From Chitinivibrionales bacterium (lineage in GTDB: Bacteria > Fibrobacterota > Chitinivibrionia > Chitinivibrionales > WJKA01), in NCBI GenBank assembly GCA_014728295.1, contig WJLW01000112.1, positions 1-64,000 of the forward strand: 64,000 bases of DNA, written 5' to 3'. A program made the position numbers and the translations under genes. Under the pieces are notes generated by a model. That model ran no database searches. It saw nothing but the letters and a program-made list of their open reading frames with translations, and was not told the DNA's origin. Shown piece by piece: positions 22,816 to 32,164 of the stretch (positions are counted from its first letter, which is position 1; every line of letters begins with the position of its first letter).

Positions 22816-25071
22816 ATGAAATGCACCGATATCGTTCCGCTTCTGAGCGGCTTCTTGTTGCTGGGATGCGCCACGCAGAAACCGCTTACGACTATTGCGG
22901 ATATTGACGAAGCGACGCTGACCGGAGTCGACACCGTTATCATTACAGGTGGTATGGATTCCACCGCGACAGATTCGGTCGCGTTGATCACGCCGTTCGA
23001 GCGCATCGGTTTTCTGATCGGCCTGGCAAAGGAGTCGGTCAAGCAGAATAAATTTGACGAGGCGAATGCGCAGATGCGGGAAGCGGTCTGGATAATTGAA
23101 GAAAGTAAAGATACCTCGGCGCTTATCCGGCAGACCCAGGACAGTCTGTATAAGGAAATCGTAGCTTTTTATACCGATATCATGCCCGCGGAATTTCTTG
23201 ATTTAATGCCGGAGAACATCTCGGTGCAGGTATTCGAAATCCGTCTCTCACGCTCCCTGGACTCACTGAAACTATCTACCGACGACAGCGCCGCTCTGGC
23301 AACGATGCTGTGCCATAACAAATCCGAATATGATGTGCCGATGGTATTCAATGACCGGGTCTATCGGGCTTTGAATTTCTACAGTCGTGGACGTAAAGGT
23401 CCCGTGAGCAGGTGGCTGGTGCGGGCACATTATTATCTGCCTCTGTTTAGGCAGGTTTTTGCCGACTCCGGTTTGCCGCAAGATCTGGCGTACCTGCCGC
23501 TGATCGAAAGCGGCTTCAATCCCCGCGCCTACTCTCCCGCGCATGCTTCCGGCATCTGGCAGTTCATCTCTTCGACTGGCCGCAGGTATGGTTTGCGCAA
23601 AAGCTACTGGCTTGACGAGCGCAGAAGTCCCTTGCAGGCAACACGATCGGCGGCTTCGTATCTTAAAAAGCTGTACGGCGATTTTAGCGACTGGCACCTG
23701 GCGCTGGCTGCGTATAATTGCGGAGAAGGCGGCGTTGGGCGTGCAATCAGGCGGGCCGATACGGCCGACTACTGGCAATTGCGGTTGCCGCGTGAGACTA
23801 TGAACTATGTGCCGCAGTTTATTGCCGCACTGATCATTGCAAAAAATCCGCACTGTTTTGACTTCACGGTTGATACGGTCGAGCCATTTGATCTGGATAC
23901 GGTGTTAATACATGACTGTGTTGACATGGGCGAAATCGCACAGGCCCTGGACGTGCCGGCCGTCGAACTGCGCAAGCTGAATCCGCATATCCTGCGCTGG
24001 TGCACGCCGCCGGATCACAAAGATGTCGTAGTGTATCTGCCGGCCGGAAGCAAGGGACAATTTACGGAATTTTATGCCTCCCTGCCTCCCGAAAAAAAAG
24101 TAAAGTGGCTTCGCTATCGCATTTCCGCCGGCGACAACCTGGGCTCGATCTCGCGACGATTCCGGGTGCCGGTGCATGCCATAAAGTCGATGAATAATCT
24201 GAGATCCAGCCGCATTATCGCCGGAAAGCATCTTTTCGTTCCCGTGCCGGCCAATCGATCCGTTCCCCGGATTGGCAAAAGCGCGGCCCCTCCCCGCAGC
24301 CCCGGCCGGCGTGTCGTCGCTGAGCCCGAAGAAGCGCTGGTGTTCAAGGCCAAGGGGCTGAAGCCGTTGAAATACAAAGTCAGATCTGGCGATACGATGT
24401 ACGAATTGGCAAAACTGTTCAATACTTCCGTAGGTGATATCTGCCGCTGGAACAATATAAGCAGGGCGCGCTCGATCCGCGTCGGCCAGATGCTTACGCT
24501 ATATGTCACGCTGACGCCCAACCAGAAGGAGTTGCTGCCTCGCAAGCCGCGTCCGGCTCCTTCGCATTTGGTGAAGGCCTACTATAAAATCAGGCGCGGC
24601 GACAATCTCTACTCGATTGCCCGGCGTCTGAAAGTTTTGGTGGACGATCTTATCGTTTGGAACAACCTTGATGGGAGCCACCCGCTGATCCATCCCGGTC
24701 GGCAGCTCGTTTATCATCAGGACCCGTCGCTGGTGAGCCGCCAGGTTGACAAAATAGGCGCCAGTCGCAGCAGTCTGGTTGATCCGCGTGAAGACTTTGT
24801 GCGCTACCGGGTCAGGCGCGGCGATAATCTGTACCGCCTGGCCAAGCTTTTTGGATGCGAGGTGGGTACCATCAAAAGAATCAACAAGCTCAAAGGTTCC
24901 GCCATTATCCGGCCGGGTGACATCCTCTATATGCCCTCGCCAAAAAGCAGCGGCGTCAAAACCACACCCGCTCCCGATCCCGAAGCGCTTTACCGGGAGG
25001 ATACCGCACGGCAAACCATGCTCTCGGCTGCCTACGGCATACGGGTTTCGGCGCAGGGGGCGGTATTGTGA
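22816..25071 (+). CDS. MltD-like membrane-bound lytic transglycosylase with four LysM domains
   Basis: A 751-residue lipoprotein: signal MKCTDIVPLLSGFLLLGC, lipidated Cys at 18. An SLT (goose-lysozyme-like) domain occupies about 205-330, with the catalytic Glu at 231 in LPLIESGFNPRAYSP, then ASGIWQFISSTGRRYGL and HLALAAYNCGEGGV. It cuts the glycan strands of peptidoglycan. Four LysM repeats follow in the C-terminal half (YRISAGDNLGSISRRF, YKVRSGDTMYELAKLF, YKIRRGDNLYSIARRL, YRVRRGDNLYRLAKLF), which bind peptidoglycan; a degenerate fifth precedes them. E. coli MltD has two LysM, so this version is longer. The stop overlaps the SppA start by four bases (GTGA), so the two are co-expressed. Confidence 0.92.
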   Translation: MKCTDIVPLLSGFLLLGCATQKPLTTIADIDEATLTGVDTVIITGGMDSTATDSVALITPFERIGFLIGLAKESVKQNKFDEANAQMREAVWIIEESKDTSALIRQTQDSLYKEIVAFYTDIMPAEFLDLMPENISVQVFEIRLSRSLDSLKLSTDDSAALATMLCHNKSEYDVPMVFNDRVYRALNFYSRGRKGPVSRWLVRAHYYLPLFRQVFADSGLPQDLAYLPLIESGFNPRAYSPAHASGIWQFISSTGRRYGLRKSYWLDERRSPLQATRSAASYLKKLYGDFSDWHLALAAYNCGEGGVGRAIRRADTADYWQLRLPRETMNYVPQFIAALIIAKNPHCFDFTVDTVEPFDLDTVLIHDCVDMGEIAQALDVPAVELRKLNPHILRWCTPPDHKDVVVYLPAGSKGQFTEFYASLPPEKKVKWLRYRISAGDNLGSISRRFRVPVHAIKSMNNLRSSRIIAGKHLFVPVPANRSVPRIGKSAAPPRSPGRRVVAEPEEALVFKAKGLKPLKYKVRSGDTMYELAKLFNTSVGDICRWNNISRARSIRVGQMLTLYVTLTPNQKELLPRKPRPAPSHLVKAYYKIRRGDNLYSIARRLKVLVDDLIVWNNLDGSHPLIHPGRQLVYHQDPSLVSRQVDKIGASRSSLVDPREDFVRYRVRRGDNLYRLAKLFGCEVGTIKRINKLKGSAIIRPGDILYMPSPKSSGVKTTPAPDPEALYREDTARQTMLSAAYGIRVSAQGAVL

Positions 25072-25949
25072 AACGGTCTCACAAAATCATGATTGTAGCC
25101 GTCATTCTTACTCCGGTGGTTATCGGTCTGGTGGTAACCGTTCTGTCGCAGAACTCCGAGCGTGGTCCGCTTGGCGGTGCAAAAATCGGCCTGGTGCGGG
25201 TGCGCGATATTATTTACGAGTCTGATTCGTATGTCAAGCAGTTGAAAGAATACCGCGAAGACGAAAGCGTACTCGGCGTGATTATGCGCATCAACTCGCC
25301 CGGCGGCACGGTTGCCCCTGCGCAGGAGATTTTCGCCGAAGTGATGCGTTATCGTGCGGCTCAAAAACCCCTCATCGTGTCGATGGAAAACGTTGCTGCG
25401 TCGGGAGGGTATTACATCGCCGGCGGCGCGGATAAAATCTTTGCCAATCCGGGAACCCTTACCGGCAGCTTTGGCGTTATCCTGCGCTTTCCGTCCTATC
25501 ACAAGCTGATGGATAAAATCGGCTTTGATATGATTACCATCAAGGCCGGCAAATTCAAGGACATCGGTAACCCGCACCGGGAGATGACCGATGCCGAGAG
25601 GGCCACGCTCAGCACGCTGGTTGAGAATACGCACGATCAATTTATCAATGCGATCGTGACGGGACGCAACATGTCGCTCGATTCGGTAAGAAAATATGCC
25701 GACGGTCGGATTTTCACCGGCATGCAGGCAAAAGAGCTGGGCTTTGTCGATTCCCTCGGCGGATTTGAGACGGCTCTGGAGTACCTTAAAACAACGCTGG
25801 GGCTTACCGGCAAAGTAAAGCTTGCCGAGAAAAAAGAGAGAGAGCCGCTGCTGAAGCGGCTTTTAACCGGCGAGGCCCGGGGACTGCTGAATGTGGGCCG
25901 GGTGCTGGCGCCGCCGGCCGGCGCGTATTATCTCATGAGCGGATCGTGA
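25068..25949 (+). CDS. sppA: Signal peptide peptidase SppA, short form
   Basis: A 293-residue single-domain serine/lysine protease of the ClpP/crotonase-like S49 family. One N-terminal membrane helix (IMIVAVILTPVVIGLVVTVL) is followed by the core: MRINSPGGTV, the catalytic Ser in ENVAASGGYYIA, FANPGTLTGSFGV, and the catalytic Lys in the TIKAGKFKDIG region. It degrades leftover signal peptides in the membrane; with many secreted proteins nearby that fits. It is the short (half-size) form, as in Bacillus, unlike the doubled E. coli enzyme. Start is GTG 25068, overlapping the upstream gene by four bases. Confidence 0.9.
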   Translation: MKRSHKIMIVAVILTPVVIGLVVTVLSQNSERGPLGGAKIGLVRVRDIIYESDSYVKQLKEYREDESVLGVIMRINSPGGTVAPAQEIFAEVMRYRAAQKPLIVSMENVAASGGYYIAGGADKIFANPGTLTGSFGVILRFPSYHKLMDKIGFDMITIKAGKFKDIGNPHREMTDAERATLSTLVENTHDQFINAIVTGRNMSLDSVRKYADGRIFTGMQAKELGFVDSLGGFETALEYLKTTLGLTGKVKLAEKKEREPLLKRLLTGEARGLLNVGRVLAPPAGAYYLMSGS

Positions 25950-26138
25950 TACGTCCCAATTCATCATTATAGCTGTGTGTTTTTCGGGGCGCCGGTACAA
26001 TCAAGTAGATTTCATCAAAATTGCCATTTTTTGAGCTAAAATAGTGACTTTCGCATGTGCATAACTTATTATATAGGACATTGATCGTAACAAGAGTCAT
26101 CATTCTATTCACAATTTAAAGCTTCACAGGAGGAGCAT

Positions 26139-26309
26139 ATGAGTCTACAGCCACTGCTTGACGAGATTGAAGTTTTGAAAATTGAATACGAGAAGTTTGA
26201 GCGCGGCAACAAATCGGCCGGTACACGTGCGCGCAAATCATTGCAGAATATCAAAAAGGTTGCTCAGGATTTGCGCACCGAAATTCAGGAAAGCAAAAAG
26301 GTCGATTGA
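26139..26309 (+). CDS. Histone H1-like (Hc1-type) DNA-binding mini-protein
   Basis: A 56-residue, Lys/Arg/Glu-rich helical protein: MSLQPLLDEIEVLKIEYEKF, then ERGNKSAGTRARKSLQNIKK, then VAQDLRTEIQESKK. The GNKSAGTRARK--L--IKK--Q--R-EIQE pattern is that of bacterial histone H1-like Hc1-family proteins seen in Bacteroidota and relatives, proposed to compact DNA. The ribosome-binding site is excellent (AGGAGG four bases before GCATATG). It stands alone, 189 bases after sppA. The long AT-rich leader fits a strong separate promoter, but I cannot fix one. An imperfect GGGAA...TTCCC hairpin lies just after the stop. Confidence 0.8.
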   Translation: MSLQPLLDEIEVLKIEYEKFERGNKSAGTRARKSLQNIKKVAQDLRTEIQESKKVD

Positions 26310-26737
26310 CATATCGGGAAATCGCCGGGGTTAACGGCTGATTCCCCTTCGTATCGCAGCACAATTCACGCTGCCTCAGATGCGGAGATGCTGGAGAGTG
26401 CGCATGTGGCGACGATCTTGGATCGCCGTCCCATGCGGCATACGCACTTTTTTCGCAGATAGGATATGCAGTGCGCAGGCATACGGAGGGGATTTGTTAT
26501 TTTGCCACAGTACTCTGATTGAGAGAATTTCTCTTTTTTTATCTTTGCCGACAATAAAATTTTTTTTCGTGCGTACTTTGTTGTTTTTGCGGTATTTGGT
26601 GTCAGAGGGATTCTGCTTGACCCATTTTCACGCAAAAATGCATTTTTAATAGCCTGGTCTGCTGGATTTTTATTGGTTGATACCGGAAAATGCATCGTAT
26701 CTATAAACCTTTTAACACAACGTTTTGGTGGTAGTGT
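26310..26737. other. 428-base intergenic region before the gld-type operon
   Basis: No convincing gene. An imperfect hairpin (26316-26346, GGGAAATCGCC / GGCTGATTCCC) follows the histone-like gene and may end its transcript. A palindrome AAAAATGCATTTTT lies at 26634-26647. TTGATA (26677-26682) and TCTATA (26700-26705) with a 17-base spacer are a weak candidate promoter for the ABC operon, 33 bases before its first ATG. Confidence 0.35.
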
Positions 26738-27694
26738 ATGGTTGCAACAAACAATCAAGTAATGCTTGAAGTCAACGATCTGAATAAGCGGTTCGGGGTG
26801 GTCCAGGCCGTTAAGGATCTGAATTTCAAGGTCGAACAGGGTGAAATCCTTGGGTTTCTGGGCACCAACGGCGCTGGAAAAACAACTACAATGCGCATTA
26901 TTACCTGCTTTATTCCGGCCTCTTCGGGCGGCGTCAAGGTTGATGGACTTAACATTAGAGAAGCCGACCTTGAGGTGCGCCGGCGTATCGGCTATTTGCC
27001 CGAGAGCGCACCTTTGTACAACGACATGATTGTAACGGAGTACCTGAATTTCGCCGGTCAGATCAGGGGTCTGCAGGGCAACAAGCTCTCCTCAAGAGTC
27101 GAGGAGATGATCGGTATCTGCGGCTTGGGCAGAATGCGCAGACGTTTGATCGGTAATTTGTCGAAGGGGTATCGCCAGCGTGTCGGTTTGGCGCAGGCAA
27201 TGATCCACAATCCCGATCTGTTAATCCTCGATGAACCGATGTCGGGCCTCGATCCGAACCAGATCATCGAAATCCGTCAGCTCATCAAGAATATCGGCCG
27301 GGAGAAAACGGTAATTTACTGTTCGCATATTCTCCCGGAGGTGGCGACAACCTGCAGTCGCATAATTATTATTCACAACGGGGCCATCGTTGCTTCCGGT
27401 ACGCCGCATGAGCTGACCTCAAAATCAAGTTCGGGACAGCGCTATATCCTGAGAGCCAAAGGCGACAAAGACGCACTTGATCGTCAACTGACGGCTGTGG
27501 ACGGTGTTTCCAAAGTCAGCATCAACGACGACGGAGGGGGCTGGTACAAGGTCACCGCCTTCATGGAAACCGAAGAGGAACGCGGCGATTCGATTTACCG
27601 GTGCGCCGTAGAAAATAACTGGACGCTCTCGGAATTGACGCGCGAAACGGCAAGCCTCGAAGATGTATTTACCCAGTTGACGCGAGGAGTGTAA
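26738..27694 (+). CDS. ABC transporter ATP-binding protein, GldA-like
   Basis: A 318-residue ABC ATPase. Walker A GTNGAGKTTT near residue 45, Q-loop region GYLPESAPLYNDM, signature LSKGYRQRVGLAQA, Walker B LLILDEPMSGLDP and the switch His in YCSHILPEV are all intact. A C-terminal domain of about 90 residues follows, as in ABC-2 type exporters. Sequence and gene order (ATPase, six-helix permease, GldG-like protein, DUF4340 protein) match the GldA/GldF/GldG system first described in Bacteroidota gliding but present in many non-gliders. The start has a weak ribosome-binding site (GGTGGTAG). Only one base separates it from the permease gene. Confidence 0.88.
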   Translation: MVATNNQVMLEVNDLNKRFGVVQAVKDLNFKVEQGEILGFLGTNGAGKTTTMRIITCFIPASSGGVKVDGLNIREADLEVRRRIGYLPESAPLYNDMIVTEYLNFAGQIRGLQGNKLSSRVEEMIGICGLGRMRRRLIGNLSKGYRQRVGLAQAMIHNPDLLILDEPMSGLDPNQIIEIRQLIKNIGREKTVIYCSHILPEVATTCSRIIIIHNGAIVASGTPHELTSKSSSGQRYILRAKGDKDALDRQLTAVDGVSKVSINDDGGGWYKVTAFMETEEERGDSIYRCAVENNWTLSELTRETASLEDVFTQLTRGV

Positions 27695-27695
27695 T

Positions 27696-28418
27696 ATGCA
27701 GAATGTTCTGACCATATTCAAAAAGGAATTCAAGGCGTACTTCTTGTCGCCCGTAGCCTATGTCTACATTACCATCTATCTGGCGGTAACCAACTTTCTC
27801 TTTTTTCAGGGCTTTTTCATCATGAATCAGGCCGATGTGCGTAGCTATTTCGGACTACTGCCCTGGATTTTTCTTCTGTTCATACCTGCGATCACCATGC
27901 GCATCTGGGCCGAAGAGAAAAAGGTCAAAACGCTCGAGTTGCTGCTGACCTGGCCGCTGAGAGATGTTGAAGTGGTTGTCGGCAAGTTTCTGGCCTCATT
28001 TGCTTTTTTGTGCGTGGCCATCCTGCTGTCGATAACCGTTCCGATCACTGTGGCAATTCTGGGCGATCCCGATCCGGGACCGATCATCGGCGGCTATATC
28101 GGAGCCGTGCTGATGGGTGCGGCGTATTTGTCGATCGGCTTGTGGATTTCATCTTTGACGGAAAACCAGATAGTGGCATTTATCTTTGCCATGGCAATCA
28201 CCTTTGGCATGTTTTTTATCGGCAATCAGTTTGTACTAATGAACCTTCCGTTCAAACACCAGTTGGCACCCATTCTGTCATATGTAAGTCTGGGTAATCA
28301 TTACGAAAGTATCATGAGAGGAGTGCTCGATTCACGGGACATAATTTACTATCTCTCGGTAATCGGCTTTTTCCTCTTTTTAAATGTACGATCTCTTGAA
28401 AGCAGGAAATGGGAGTAG
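27696..28418 (+). CDS. ABC-2 type permease, GldF-like
   Basis: A 240-residue integral membrane protein with six predicted helices (for example AYVYITIYLAVTNFLFFQGF; LLPWIFLLFIPAITMRIWAE; IVAFIFAMAITFGMFFIG). The motif PAITMRIWAEEKKVKTLELL followed by WPL is characteristic of GldF/ABC-2 permeases. It pairs with the ATPase at 26738-27694. The transported substrate is unknown. Confidence 0.88.
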   Translation: MQNVLTIFKKEFKAYFLSPVAYVYITIYLAVTNFLFFQGFFIMNQADVRSYFGLLPWIFLLFIPAITMRIWAEEKKVKTLELLLTWPLRDVEVVVGKFLASFAFLCVAILLSITVPITVAILGDPDPGPIIGGYIGAVLMGAAYLSIGLWISSLTENQIVAFIFAMAITFGMFFIGNQFVLMNLPFKHQLAPILSYVSLGNHYESIMRGVLDSRDIIYYLSVIGFFLFLNVRSLESRKWE

Positions 28419-28424
28419 ACTACT

Positions 28425-30191
28425 ATGCCTAAAAGTATAAAATACAGTTCACAATCGGTGGTATTTGTCCTGACCATATTCGGCTTCGTGGCGGTAATAA
28501 ACTACATCTCCACCAAATGGTTTCGCCGCGTCGATATGACCGAAAACAAAATGTACAGCGTCTCCGACGCAACCAGAACCATTCTCAAAGACATGGATGA
28601 TATCGTCAATATCAAGGCGTATTTCTCAAAAGATCTGCCCTCACGGCTCAAACCGGTGGCCCAGGAAGTCAGAGACATTCTGGGTGAATACAAGGCGTAT
28701 GCCGGCAAGAACCTGCAGATTACCTGGGAAGATCCGGCGGATGACGACGAGATCAAAAACCAGGCACAATCCTATGGCGTCCCTGAAATTCAGGTGCAGG
28801 CCATAGAAAAGGACAAGGCCCAGGTCATCAAGGCATTCATGGGTATTGTCATCGTGTATGAAGACGCAAAAGAGCTGCTTGGTATGGTGACCGACCTGCG
28901 TAATTTCGAGTTCAACCTGACGCAAGCCATAATGAAGGTGCAGCGTGAGGAAACGCCCAAGATCGGTGTGCTCAAAACCGATACCAGCGTCTATATCCCG
29001 CCCGAGGTCGCCCGTAAGATGCAGATGAATATGTCGGATCCGACCGAAAGCAAGTACAAGCCGATATTTGACAATCTTAAAGAAAATTATGATGTCACGA
29101 CGGTCGATATCTCCAACGGTGAAAAGGTCAACACCGATTTCACGACGCTTATTATTCCCGGTGGAGACGACGTCAGCTTCACCGAGCGAGATTTGTTTGA
29201 GATCGATCAGTACTTCATGAGCGGCGGCAATCTCATCGTTCTGGTTGATGCTGTCGGGGTTGACATGAGCAGAGGGCTTCAGGGAAAAGTCCAGGACCCC
29301 AGAATCATAGAGCTCATGGAGCACTACGGTGTGCGTGTCGAAAAAAATATGGTACTGGATGCTTCGTGCGGACAGGTTCAGATACCGCAGCAGGTCGGCC
29401 CGTTTCAGATGAACGTGCCGATGCCCTACCCATACTTTGTGCGGGTCGTCGAAACCGGATTTTACAAAGACAACCCGGCGGTTGGAACGCTGCAGGATTT
29501 GATTCTGCCCTGGCCCAGTTCACTCACGCTACTTGTTGATGAGGCGGATACTACCGCAGAGGCCGCGGATACCAACCAGATTGAAGCCGTTGTTCTGGCT
29601 AAATCATCACAGAAAAGCTGGACGGCCACCGGTTTTTTCAATCTTGATCCGCGGCAGGAGTGGAATCCGCCCGAAGGTGACCTCAAGCAAAGCAATCTTG
29701 TTGCCTACCTGAACGGACCGTTCAAGAGCTACTTTGCCGGGGAAATTATTCCACCGGTCAAGAAACCCGCCGATGATGATACGATTTCACAGATACAGCT
29801 TTCGGCAGCGGACCAGGAACGCGAAGTCTCCTCGGACGTTACCAATGCGCATTTGCTCGTCGTTGGCGATTCGGATTTTCTCACCGCACAAAATGCCGCG
29901 CCCAGCAATATTAGTTTCCTGATGAACGTTGTCGACTGGCTGTCTTTGGACAAAAGCTTGATTTCGATCCGTACGCGTGCACAGGTCGATCGCACCATGA
30001 CCACCGACATGCTGAAAGAGGGCAACTCCAGAGCTAATTTTATTCGCTATACCAACGTTCTGCTAATGCCGGTAATACTTATTATTATTGGACTGGTTAT
30101 CTGGATGCGCCGGCGTGAAGTCGAATCGACTTCGCCTGCCGCACCCGCTTCTTCACCCTCACCAGAAAAGAAGGAGGAGAGCAATTCATGA
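28425..30191 (+). CDS. GldG-like ABC-associated membrane protein
   Basis: A 588-residue protein with an N-terminal membrane helix (VVFVLTIFGFVAVINYI), a large extracytoplasmic GldG-type domain (RVDMTENKMYSVSDATRTIL at the start; later TTLIIPGGDDVSFTERDLF and YFMSGGNLIVLVDAV), and a C-terminal membrane helix (VLLMPVILIIIGLVIWM) followed by a short basic tail and a Ser/Pro-rich end. This is the usual topology of GldG, which may resemble an auxiliary-transport ABC subunit. It begins seven bases after the permease and its stop overlaps the next start by four bases. Confidence 0.85.
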   Translation: MPKSIKYSSQSVVFVLTIFGFVAVINYISTKWFRRVDMTENKMYSVSDATRTILKDMDDIVNIKAYFSKDLPSRLKPVAQEVRDILGEYKAYAGKNLQITWEDPADDDEIKNQAQSYGVPEIQVQAIEKDKAQVIKAFMGIVIVYEDAKELLGMVTDLRNFEFNLTQAIMKVQREETPKIGVLKTDTSVYIPPEVARKMQMNMSDPTESKYKPIFDNLKENYDVTTVDISNGEKVNTDFTTLIIPGGDDVSFTERDLFEIDQYFMSGGNLIVLVDAVGVDMSRGLQGKVQDPRIIELMEHYGVRVEKNMVLDASCGQVQIPQQVGPFQMNVPMPYPYFVRVVETGFYKDNPAVGTLQDLILPWPSSLTLLVDEADTTAEAADTNQIEAVVLAKSSQKSWTATGFFNLDPRQEWNPPEGDLKQSNLVAYLNGPFKSYFAGEIIPPVKKPADDDTISQIQLSAADQEREVSSDVTNAHLLVVGDSDFLTAQNAAPSNISFLMNVVDWLSLDKSLISIRTRAQVDRTMTTDMLKEGNSRANFIRYTNVLLMPVILIIIGLVIWMRRREVESTSPAAPASSPSPEKKEESNS

Positions 30192-31249
30192 ACACCAAAA
30201 AACTCATAGGTATGCTCATTGCGCTTGTTGTCGTCATTGGCATTATTGTTGTTTCCAACCAGATTGCCAATCAAAAACCGGGTGAGAAAGAGGTCAAATT
30301 TTTCCCGGCCTTCGAGCAGAGCAAGTGCGCCGCTTTTTTAATCGAAGATAAAGACAACGCCGTCAAGATACGCCGCAAGGGCGATATCTGGATAGTCGTC
30401 GATCCGCAGGATCAGACTGGTGGCGATAAGCCGTTGCTGCAAGAGCCCCGCAAGACAAAAGATGAATCGTCAAAAGAGTATCCCGCCGACAGTGCTGCGG
30501 TGTATACCGCTCTCGACAAAATCGAGCTTATGGAAAAGGCCATGCTCTCGTCAACCAAGCCCGAAAAGCAGGAGAAATACCAGGTTGATACGGCCAATGG
30601 CATCCGGCTTACCGTCTGGGGGGAAAACAGCAAGAAGCTTGGGTCGGTAATTATCGGCAAAAATGCTGCAAACCAGACCAGCCATTTTGTGCGTGAGGTT
30701 GGTTCCAACAATGTTTACACTACTCCCGGCAGCGTGCGCTATTCGTTCTTTTCAGATCCCGGGCGCTGGCGTGATAAATCCATTGTTAAGTTCAATAAAT
30801 CACTCGTCAAAAAGCTCGCGATTGACAAACAGGGCTCCCGCTACGCTATGGAAAAGACCCTCGATACGGCTTCCAATCCGGTCTGGAGCCTGGTTGAACC
30901 TGAAAAAGCGCCCGCCAACAATGATGAAGTCAAGCGCATAGTCGATGAGTTTGCGCGTTTCAACTGTACCGACTGGGAAAACAATGACACACTTTCCGAT
31001 TCGGCTATGGGATTTACCGCGCCTGAAATGACGATTACGGCAACGCTTGAAAACGGTGACAAAAAGACTGCGGTAATCGGTCAGAAAAAAGGCGATACGA
31101 ACAAATTCTGGGTAAAAACCCCCGGCAAAGATGCCATATTTCTGGCCAATGACTGGGTAATCGAGAAATTCGACAAAAACCTGGAAGACCTTAAGGCGGA
31201 GGAAGAGGAGCCGAAAGGAGCAACACCCGTATCCTCAAGCGAAGAGTGA
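30188..31249 (+). CDS. DUF4340 domain protein of the ABC operon
   Basis: A 353-residue protein with one N-terminal membrane helix (IGMLIALVVVIGIIVVSNQI) and an exported domain of beta-rich repeats typical of DUF4340 (AAFLIEDKDNAVKIRRKGDI near the start, later SHFVREVGSNNVYTTPG and DPGRWRDKSI). DUF4340 proteins regularly accompany GldG-like ABC systems; their function is not known. The C-terminus is acidic (LKAEEEEPKGATPVSSSEE). Translation is coupled to the preceding gene through ATGA. A strong terminator follows 50 bases downstream. Confidence 0.85.
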   Translation: MNTKKLIGMLIALVVVIGIIVVSNQIANQKPGEKEVKFFPAFEQSKCAAFLIEDKDNAVKIRRKGDIWIVVDPQDQTGGDKPLLQEPRKTKDESSKEYPADSAAVYTALDKIELMEKAMLSSTKPEKQEKYQVDTANGIRLTVWGENSKKLGSVIIGKNAANQTSHFVREVGSNNVYTTPGSVRYSFFSDPGRWRDKSIVKFNKSLVKKLAIDKQGSRYAMEKTLDTASNPVWSLVEPEKAPANNDEVKRIVDEFARFNCTDWENNDTLSDSAMGFTAPEMTITATLENGDKKTAVIGQKKGDTNKFWVKTPGKDAIFLANDWVIEKFDKNLEDLKAEEEEPKGATPVSSSEE

Positions 31250-31298
31250 GCATACACAGTCTTCGCGATCTCCGAATTGCATGCAGGAAGAATTAAAT

Positions 31299-31333
31299 AA
31301 GCCCGGTGCTGGTTGGGAGGCACCGGGCTTTTT
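31299..31333 (+). terminator. Rho-independent terminator of the gld-type operon
   Basis: A perfect 11-base GC-rich stem (AAGCCCGGTGC / GCACCGGGCTT) with a 10-base loop is followed directly by a run of T. It closes the plus-strand operon before the convergent Tat-operon 3' end. Confidence 0.9.
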
Positions 31334-31372
31334 GCGTTTGCGGGCCAGTCTTTTATGGGGAGGTTCCTTGAC

Positions 31373-32164
31373 TCAGGAGAGGAGGGTCATGACGATCAGA
31401 TTAAAGACCAGAATCAGTACGCTTGCTGCCACGACCGCTTTATTCGTTGACTTGCCGACTTCCACGGCGCCGCCTTTCGTCGGCGTCAGAAATCCGTAGT
31501 AGCATCCCGAGAGCACGATAACGCCGCCGAACACCAGCGTCTTGGTAATATTGACCACCACATCAGAAATGCTGAACAGCATCTTGATCGAGTTGTAGAA
31601 AGTTACCGGTTCGACATTCAGTGCGATCGTGGCGATCACCTGTGCTGCAACTATGGCAATGAATGAGGCGTAGATGCCCAGGATGGGCATCATAATAAAA
31701 CCAGCCAGAACGCGCGGGGAAAGCAGGATCAGATACGGATCAAGCGCCAACACTTTCATGGCATCGATCTGCTCGGTGACGCGCATGGTTCCGAGTTCCG
31801 CGGCCAGCATGGCGCCCACCCGGCCGGTAATAACCAGTGACGTCAGTACCGGCCCGAGGTCAAGCAGCACGGTTTTGCCCACGACCAGGCCAATATATGA
31901 ATAAGGGAAATAGTCCTGGAACATGTACTTTGCCTGCCATACGGTAACTGCACCCACAAAGACCGATATCATCGAAATCAGCGGCAGCGACTCAACACCT
32001 ACGCGTTGCAATTGCTCGAGGACAAGATGGAATTTGGTCACCACCAGACGGGGCGCCACTTTAATGACGTTCCAGAAGAAGAGACAGATCGATCCCAGCT
32101 CTTCGATTGATTGTATCGTGGCTTCACCGAATGTGTCGGCTAATCTATCAAGCGCTTTTTTCAT
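31373..32164 (-). CDS. MlaE-family (MCE-type) ABC permease
   Basis: A 263-residue membrane protein. The MlaE signature is present: SISMISVFVG-like ISMISVFVGAVTVWQAKY, ELGTMRVTEQIDAMKVLA and PRVLAGFIMMPIL, the loop that couples to the ATPase. Such permeases move phospholipid between inner and outer membranes with an MlaF ATPase and an MCE (MlaD) protein, neither of which is in this window. It is the last gene of the tat operon, overlapping the DUF2953 gene by four bases. As an orphan it may use an ATPase encoded elsewhere. Confidence 0.88.
   Translation of the reverse strand: MKKALDRLADTFGEATIQSIEELGSICLFFWNVIKVAPRLVVTKFHLVLEQLQRVGVESLPLISMISVFVGAVTVWQAKYMFQDYFPYSYIGLVVGKTVLLDLGPVLTSLVITGRVGAMLAAELGTMRVTEQIDAMKVLALDPYLILLSPRVLAGFIMMPILGIYASFIAIVAAQVIATIALNVEPVTFYNSIKMLFSISDVVVNITKTLVFGGVIVLSGCYYGFLTPTKGGAVEVGKSTNKAVVAASVLILVFNLIVMTLLS

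Noticed and set aside
26366-26758. Minus-strand 130-codon frame upstream of the ABC operon
   Set aside because: Low-complexity, no recognised motif, and it overlaps the start of the well-supported ATPase gene; the region reads as regulatory DNA.
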